Origin: Anoplopoma fimbria
Taxonomy: Eukaryota > Chordata > Actinopteri > Perciformes > Anoplopomatidae
NCBI RefSeq assembly: GCF_027596085.1
Contig: NC_072449.1
Span: 28,724,700 to 28,788,699 of the forward strand
Length of the DNA: 64,000 nt
Direction: 5' to 3'
Under the pieces are notes generated by a model. That model saw nothing but the letters and a program-made list of their open reading frames with translations, was not told the origin of the DNA and made no database searches. This document shows, in pieces, positions 57,780-64,000 of this stretch (positions are counted from its first letter, which is position 1; each line of letters begins with the position of its first letter). The position numbers and the translations under genes are program-made.

Positions 57780-60700
57780 GTACTCAACTACACTCATCAT
57801 AACTTGTTGGTGCCCCATAAACACAAGGTGATATTGAGCAAAGTTAGTGTTGTGTTAAACATCAAACATACTGTTAAACAGCACGATTCAGTGCAGCACC
57901 ATCATTACATGGTGATGGCATGTGGTCATAAAACGAAGACAATGAGGTGATGTTGTTGTCAAACATCACATCGATCTCCTCGGTCATTAGTGAGGCCAGT
58001 CATCACCGTGTCAGCTGCTCTGAGATTTACTGTCTGCGAGGCGGTTCTGCCAAATACAGCATGGGACTGGTGAGTGTTATTCAGAGGCAAGTTATTGTAA
58101 TGAGATTCTGGTGAAATACACTAACTGTGAAAATATGTGGGCAGGAAAGTGAGTGTGCTTCTCCTTCTACCACTGCTGTGTGCATGAGCAAGTGGAAGCC
58201 ACGGAAAACAAGTATTTAAAGTTTGGAAATGTTAAAACAACACATAAAACATTCTAGTTGCATTCAGTTGTTCGTTCAGAAATTCTATCTTGGACTAAAC
58301 TATGGAAATCTACAGATTCCAAAAACAGTTAATAAAACATAACATTTCAACAAGTTGGATTCATTTTCAAGATTGTTGAAGAGCACTTGAGTGGAGCCTG
58401 ATTCGATACCAGGATCCTGAGAAAGTAAATACTTATTTACAGACTGAGCACTGCAACAAAAGCCGTGCCTCTGTTGTCCAGATTATTCCAGAGTTATGAG
58501 AGTGCAAAAAAACATGAACAAAAAAAAACACCACAGCTTTTGGCCTGCCCACTATAACATGCATTCATGAGTATTGCAACACCACCAATACAAGCGAGGT
58601 GAAACGCAGCCACCATCCAGAAATCTCTTTGTACTGTGTGTTTGGGAACCTGCAGGCCTGAGCTTGATTTTCGGGCGAGATTAAAACAAATGTACATGCA
58701 AACACAAGAACAAAACTCCTCACTCTGTTGCAGTGTGAAAACTAAAAAAACACATCTTAACACAGCTTAAATTGACATGGTCGTGATATTAATACCTGCC
58801 AAATACAGAGTAAATGTTGCCTATGGCAGGTAAAAATTCAAGGTCACCTGCCATGGATCTATGCTCTATAGATGTGAGAAGTGGCAGACAATAATATTAA
58901 GTGGCTGTCAGTGACCTTCCACAGTGGCAGGTGAGGTAGAAAATGTATTTCAGACCCTATATCTGACAATTACTTTCTTGATTCATCAATTAATCTATAC
59001 AATTTCAGAAAACAGTGCCAGATGCCATCACATCACAGTAAAGCCCAAAGGGATCTCTTGAGAGCGCTAGCTCTGTCTAGCCATGGGTCCAGAGAAAGAG
59101 GAAAGAGGAAAGTCATCGCTTTTGACCTGAGAACACTTAACATGTTACAAATTAAACAATAAATCGATTTTCTAAATAATTACCCATTTTATTATGTTGA
59201 TTGACTCATACTTATCCACACAATCTCTGTGTCCATTAAACACTAATAGTTCAACACATTCACATCTTGGCTCTAAAATAAATACAGGAATCTTATCACT
59301 GACAGTTTGCTGTATAAGGAAAAGTATTTTTAAGCATCTGTGAGTCGAAAGAAAGCCTATATTTCTAAGGCAGGAGATGAATTCAACTGTACAGAGCTGA
59401 ATATCAACAGAGTTGGTGAGACAAAAACAAAAGAAATGTTGAGCAATATTTCTTAACTCTCTATATGCTGGACACAATGGTGGTCTGAAACCCAGACCTG
59501 GTGGTGGAAACTAAGTCTCAAAAGTGGTTATTGTTATGAATATTTATTTTTATTCATACAGTGTTCTTGCCTATGTTCCCGAGCACCTCGAGCGTCTGTT
59601 GATGTTGGCTGCTGCAGTCATTCCTGAGAGGATTTTCTTTCCTCTAGGCAATAAGTCTGGCCTCTTCTCCCTGTTACAGGGAGGAATCAAAAAGGCAGGG
59701 GTCTGCTATGACCCACGTAGGGCTTTTTATTCCACTACTAGTCAGCTTGGAGTCATCCTCGGTCTCTGGACCCTTTTACATGAAACAAAGAATGCAAGTT
59801 CATCCACACTAAAAAGAATGTCTCCCCTGATATGAGGCGGAGTCCATTTTTGCTGTGTTTTCTCTGCAGATTTTGTTGTTTGGCTGTTAGCCGGTAGCTG
59901 AATCTGTCCCGGTGTTGGCTCGGCAGCTCGCCTCCCCCCTTCATACCCTCTCCTCCGGACTATCTGGACTCTCCACAAACACTCAGACCTACCTACCTCC
60001 CTTTCTCTTTACTTTCTCCCACATCAATCACTTCCTTTTCTCTGCCCCCCCTCCTCCTTCTTTTTCAAGCTATCTTTTTCTGTGAAATCTGACACCAGGA
60101 GAAAGACAAGACTTTTAATGTTTCCAATGCTTGCTCATTCACCACGGCATTCATTCAACCAGCAAGGAGTGCACACAGAGAAGACGGAACAATAACAATA
60201 AAAATGACACTCACATTTTGAATGCTTGATAATAAATTTGCCACACAGTTCCTTAAATGTGCAGGGTGATGTCTCTGGCTCTTAATGCTTACTGCTAATA
60301 AGATCATTCACAGCCTCAGCCTCTAGCTGCCCCCTCGTATGTCGATACTAAAGCTGTTTGGAGTTCATGGAAGACGCCTGAACCGCAGCTGTGTTTGTCT
60401 CTCTCTTTCTCTGAGGGACCCTCAGGTCGACAAACATCCATCCTGTCTGTCAACAGTCATCAACAGTTCCTGATTGTCTATGCCTTCACGTCTTGACTTT
60501 CCAACTGTGATTCACCATAAACCATAAACTCCATATCTGGTCCGACTATCAAAAACAAACAAACAAAAACACCCTACTGCTTCCAATGAAGATACCTTCA
60601 ACGAGAGTTGATTCCGGGTGTTGCTGTTGTTCGATTCTCTGGGCTTGCAAACTGAATCTGAACACAGGAAATCTAAAACCCTGCAGGGAAATATGGTGAA

Positions 60701-62000
60701 ATATATCAATTGAACAAACTCCTCTTCTTTCCTCCTATACATCTATGTGAAAAAGTCTCACATTTTAACAACATCAACTAAATAATCCTGACCAAATCCA
60801 TCCCTTAGTTGCCTAAAAGTCAATGCCTTACTTTGGTTTTAAAATACTCCCAAGAAAAAAGGGATCTAGAAATGGAACAATAAGAAAATGTCATGTCATG
60901 GTTATACGGGCCAAAATGATAACGATTGAAGATATTATTCCAATAATCATCAAAATATATAAATATGTAATTCTTAAAATGGCACGAAAACATACTGTTA
61001 TCACTGAAATATTTTATTGCATTAGACTTTTTATAGAAAAAATCCTTTTCAGTGAAGACTTATCTTAAATCTTAAATAATGTAGTTATTAATCATAAGGT
61101 CCCACTGCATAAATAAATTCGAAATAGATTTAAAAAAAAAGAAAACATCGTCTAAATCAGTACTTTATTACATTATAATTCCTGAGGATTTTAATTCAGG
61201 ATGAATTTTCACTTCTCTTTTATGATAGCTAGCTAGACAGCTTTTTCAAGTCACTCATCGATTCTCAGAATAATGGAAATTCGCCACAATCAACTCAATG
61301 TGAGTGTTTTTCATCGCAATCTGCAACTAACTCCGTTTTTGCTCCGTTCCTAAAAAGGATCACAAAAATGCTAGTTTCTAATGAGCGATAATTGCATCTT
61401 ATAAATACTTAACTTTTCAAACTGTGACAGAGAGTACGCTGATCTACTTGCCATCTGACCTGTAGCTCCTGGTGATTTTCTAAGCTGACACCCAGTTCCT
61501 TCCTGACACAGTTATCCTTGCTGAATAACTTACTTTCCGAGCACGATGCAGAGATGGGGGATGATTTTGATAAGAGGTGCTCCCTGCTGGGGTATGGTGT
61601 GTATACGTGAGGGAGAAAAGTGACCCCTCCATACAGCTCTGGCATCCCAAGAATGTGTGGTGTGCCCAGCACTAATCGCACAACCTTGCTGACTATCTAA
61701 CTGCATGCAAAATCTCTTTCCCACTTACTCATGCACATACATATGAACAGCACACATGTATGTATGGCAGCTGAGGGAAAAGGAGGGGGAGAGAGCAACA
61801 TTAAAGACCAAAGGATAGGAGAAATGACTTGTTCAATAAAAAGTGGGGTCAAGGAGGGGAGAGAGCAACTTAATCAAATCTCAGACAGACAATATCCTCT
61901 TTCCTCCTTCAGTCTGGCCAGAAACACACACCTGCTTTACCGGTGAAGATGAAAGTTTACCACATTTCTGACCAGTTAAACTTACATGAGCATTGTAATA
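57780..62000. other. pak4: pak4 intron 1: no gene assigned
   Basis: Holds a decayed GGGCTGCAA-class fragment near 58955-59060 and a 103-codon frame at 59524-59835 (see findings). A CpG-containing patch at 59850-59960 has an ATG in a good context on the - strand, but its frame closes after about a dozen codons. I see no exon with matching splice partners. Confidence 0.4.
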
Positions 62001-62008
62001 CCGTTAGT

Positions 62009-62400
62009 TAGTGGTGGGAGATCCTTTACTTAGTAAAAGTACTAACACCACACTGTTAAAATACTCCATTACAAGTACAAGTCCTGCATTCAAAACAGTA
62101 ATAACGTTATTTTAAAGCAAGTATTATCAGAAAAAAGTACCCAAAGTTTACTACTATGCATAATGTTTTGGGATTAACTGCTGCATTAATATGAACGTTG
62201 CAATTTTACGACCGTAGGTGTTTAAACCTTATTTACTGCTGACTGGTTTAATCTACAGCAATGCATCATATTCTATAAAAATCATCATATGTTTGAAGCC
62301 TCGCTGTCCTGTGAGAACCACAGATCTCTAAAAAAAAAAACAAAAAAAAAAACAAGTCAACTGTTTCATGAGCTTTGTGACGAGGCATTTCTTTCTACAT
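62009..62400 (+). mobile_element. hAT-like element, cut short by retroposon copy E
   Basis: Starts about AGTGGTGGGAGATCCTTTAC. Contains ATTACAAGTACAAGTCCTGC, TCTACAGCAATGCATCATAT and GAGCTTTGTGACGAGGC. The continuation of the same family (GGCTGATCCAAGAAGC and TTTTCACTTGACAGGAAGGG) appears after the retroposon, at about 62960-63030, which supports a nested insertion. Confidence 0.62.
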
Positions 62401-62454
62401 TCAACACTTGAAATGATGAAGGCACTTGAAAATGACAAGGTAGTACAAAATGTA

Positions 62455-62728
62455 AACTTTGTAGCACTTATTATATTCGTATTAGTCTGTTGCAATTATT
62501 GTTTTCGTAGTAATCTGCCTCTGCACTATACTTTTGCTCTGGTTTATGCTTTAAGATGCTTGTTTAAGAAAGGAGATGCACTTATGACTTCTGGTGACTA
62601 GTAGTTCTCTTGAATACCTATGTTGAATACACTTCCTGTAAGTCGCTTTGGATAAAAGCGTCTGCTAAATGACTGCAATGTAATGTAATGTAATGTAATG
62701 TAATATAATGTAGTGTAATGTAATGTAA
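62455..62728 (+). mobile_element. Retroposon copy E
   Basis: TAGCACTTATTATATTCGTA, the complete conserved end with GTCGCTTTGGATAAAAGCG, and an (ATGTA)n tail with ATATA variants to about 62728. It is inserted in a hAT-like element. Confidence 0.82.
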
Positions 62729-63361
62729 ACCATACTTTGGTGTTTCATTTTTTACCTCTTTACTTAAGATGTCATTAAACGTTTTGTTTTTTCCTTTTTA
62801 CAAAAAGTACCAAAACACTAACAACAAGGAAGATCTTGAGTAGATAATAATGAGAATAAATATGAAACAAAATTTAAATCATACCCCCTAAACTAAACTA
62901 AAATCTGGTTTGAATTGAAATCAAACACTTTTACAAAGCTTGTTTACAAGACATTTATCTATAGAGGCTGATCCAAGAAGCTGTTTGTTTGTTTGTTTTA
63001 AAAGAGTTTTCACTTGACAGGAAGGGTAAGAACACCTGAAGCACTGAGCAGGAACTGAAGGTGCAGTGCTTCATGGTAGCAGGCAGGTAGATAAGAACAG
63101 GTAGATAATGTTCCCAGAAGCAGCTTTGCTCCTGGATGTGCCACAGTGACACTAGCTCGGCTTCTAATTGTTCATTAACAACTTTCACAAGTGACTCCCG
63201 GCCTTGTTACTCCGTGAGAACCACCAGCGTCACAGGAGGGTCTCCTCCACACAGAGACCTGAAAGCGGCTAACGTTAGCCACCGTTAGCTGCGGGACGCG
63301 CACAGTAAAACTACAACCACAGTAAAACTACAACTACGGAGAGCCCCTCGCTCCTACTCAC

Positions 63362-63535
63362 CCGAACCAGCCAAAGGACACGTTGTGCTGCCGCCGACCC
63401 GGGCTGGGAACAAACTTCCCTCCGTTTCAGAGAGAGCAAGACGCGGAGCTAACTTTGTGCGAACTGAAGTATCACTTTCCCGACGCCATGTTGATTGAAC
63501 AAGGGGGGGGGGGGCGGGGGAGCGGGGGGGGGAGA
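63362..63535 (-). promoter_or_regulatory. pak4: Probable pak4 promoter and non-coding first exon
   Basis: CpG-rich, TATA-less sequence. A splice donor reads GGTTCGG|GTGAGT (exon end 63362). A YY1-type AACATGGCG lies on the - strand (complement of 63484-63492) and probably marks the start region, and a G-run block lies just upstream (63503-63532). The leader would be about 130 nt. A five-codon uORF (ATG within the YY1 motif, TGA at about 63473) sits at its start. Joining to the 43132 acceptor across a 20-kb intron is inferred from strand, CpG content and lack of another gene. Confidence 0.55.
63503..63532 (+). other. G-run block, potential G-quadruplex
   Basis: Runs of 12, 5 and 9 G separated by C and AGC. 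Enough for a quadruplex on the + strand (the non-transcribed orientation relative to pak4), about 10-40 bp upstream of the YY1 motif. Confidence 0.7.
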
Positions 63536-63662
63536 GGATACTACATCCGGGAAATTGCGGCAGATCTCCATGGCAACCGAGTCAGCGACGGGGGGTCGCT
63601 AAGGAGACGAGGTAGTGGAGCAGAGATGACGTAGGAATATATTATAAAGTTAAGGTCGATGT

Positions 63663-64000
63663 GTTACATTACATTATATTATACATTACATTATATTATA
63701 TTATATTATATTATATTATATTATATTATATTATATTATATTATATTATATTATATTATATTATATTACATTACATTACATTACATTATATTATATTATA
63801 TTATATTATATTATATTATATTACATTATATTATATTACATTATATTATATTACATTACATTATATTATATTATATTATATTACATTATATTATATATTA
63901 TATTATATTATATTATATTATATTATATTATTATTATATTATATTATATTATATTATATTATATTATATTACATTATATTTATATTATATTATATTATAT
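63663..64000. repeat. (TTATA/TTACA)n pentanucleotide array, open at the window edge
   Basis: About 67 five-base units, mostly TTATA with clusters of TTACA (63664-63675, 63766-63788, several single units), plus one 2-3 base slip near 63893 and 63930. It opens with TTACATTACATT, the complement of the retroposon's ATGTA tail. Confidence 0.95.

Overview
The window reads as nuclear DNA from a teleost fish, probably a percomorph. Three vertebrate-type genes, two of them intron-containing, sit in AT-rich DNA full of fish-type mobile elements, long (CA)n, (ATCT)n and purine arrays, and minisatellites. I see no bacterial, viral or organellar gene organisation, no CRISPR array and no stand-alone tRNA or rRNA gene.

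Layout. Positions 1-3195 hold a 32-bp tandem repeat, a 14-bp repeat, two facing copies of one retroposon and a 23-bp minisatellite of about 1 kb. A single-exon InaF-motif gene (INAFM2-like, + strand) follows at 3423-3701. Positions 4100-10600 are mobile-element debris: a GGGTTGG-ended MITE, a badly deleted BEL/Pao LTR retrotransposon, a tRNA-derived SINE and a degenerate array based on GTCATAGTATAGTATGT. A sushi-domain type I membrane protein gene (SUSD6-like, - strand) runs from a promoter and leader exon near 23.0-23.3 kb to a poly(A) signal near 10.88 kb. Its four coding exons join in frame to 259 codons. After a mostly featureless stretch, pak4 (- strand) fills the rest. Its stop is at 32573, its ten coding exons reach the start codon at 43096, and a probable CpG-rich first exon lies at 63362-63493, so intron 1 is about 20 kb. 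That intron carries more retroposon copies, a (CA)n array, a 1.65-kb GA-rich polypurine tract and hAT-like elements. The last 340 bp are a pentanucleotide (TTATA/TTACA) array.

How the genes relate. PAK4 is a Cdc42-responsive kinase of cytoskeleton and adhesion. The SUSD6-like protein has cytoplasmic PY-type motifs expected to bind WW-domain (NEDD4-class) ubiquitin ligases. The INAFM protein is a short single-pass membrane protein of poorly known role. There is no operon-like coupling. The PAK/INAFM neighbourhood does recall the human PAK6-INAFM2 linkage on 15q and may be an old paralogous block.

I found no clear new molecular system. The most unusual signals are structural: a perfect 17-bp hairpin at 55053-55093, the polypurine tract with retroposon pieces embedded in it, a minisatellite that looks seeded by a repeat element next to the INAFM leader, a hAT-like MITE family with recognisable 8-bp target duplications, and a YY1/TISU-like motif with a five-codon uORF at the pak4 promoter. 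Splice sites were assigned by eye from frame and GT/AG consensus. Family names for repeats come from remembered motifs, not database searches.
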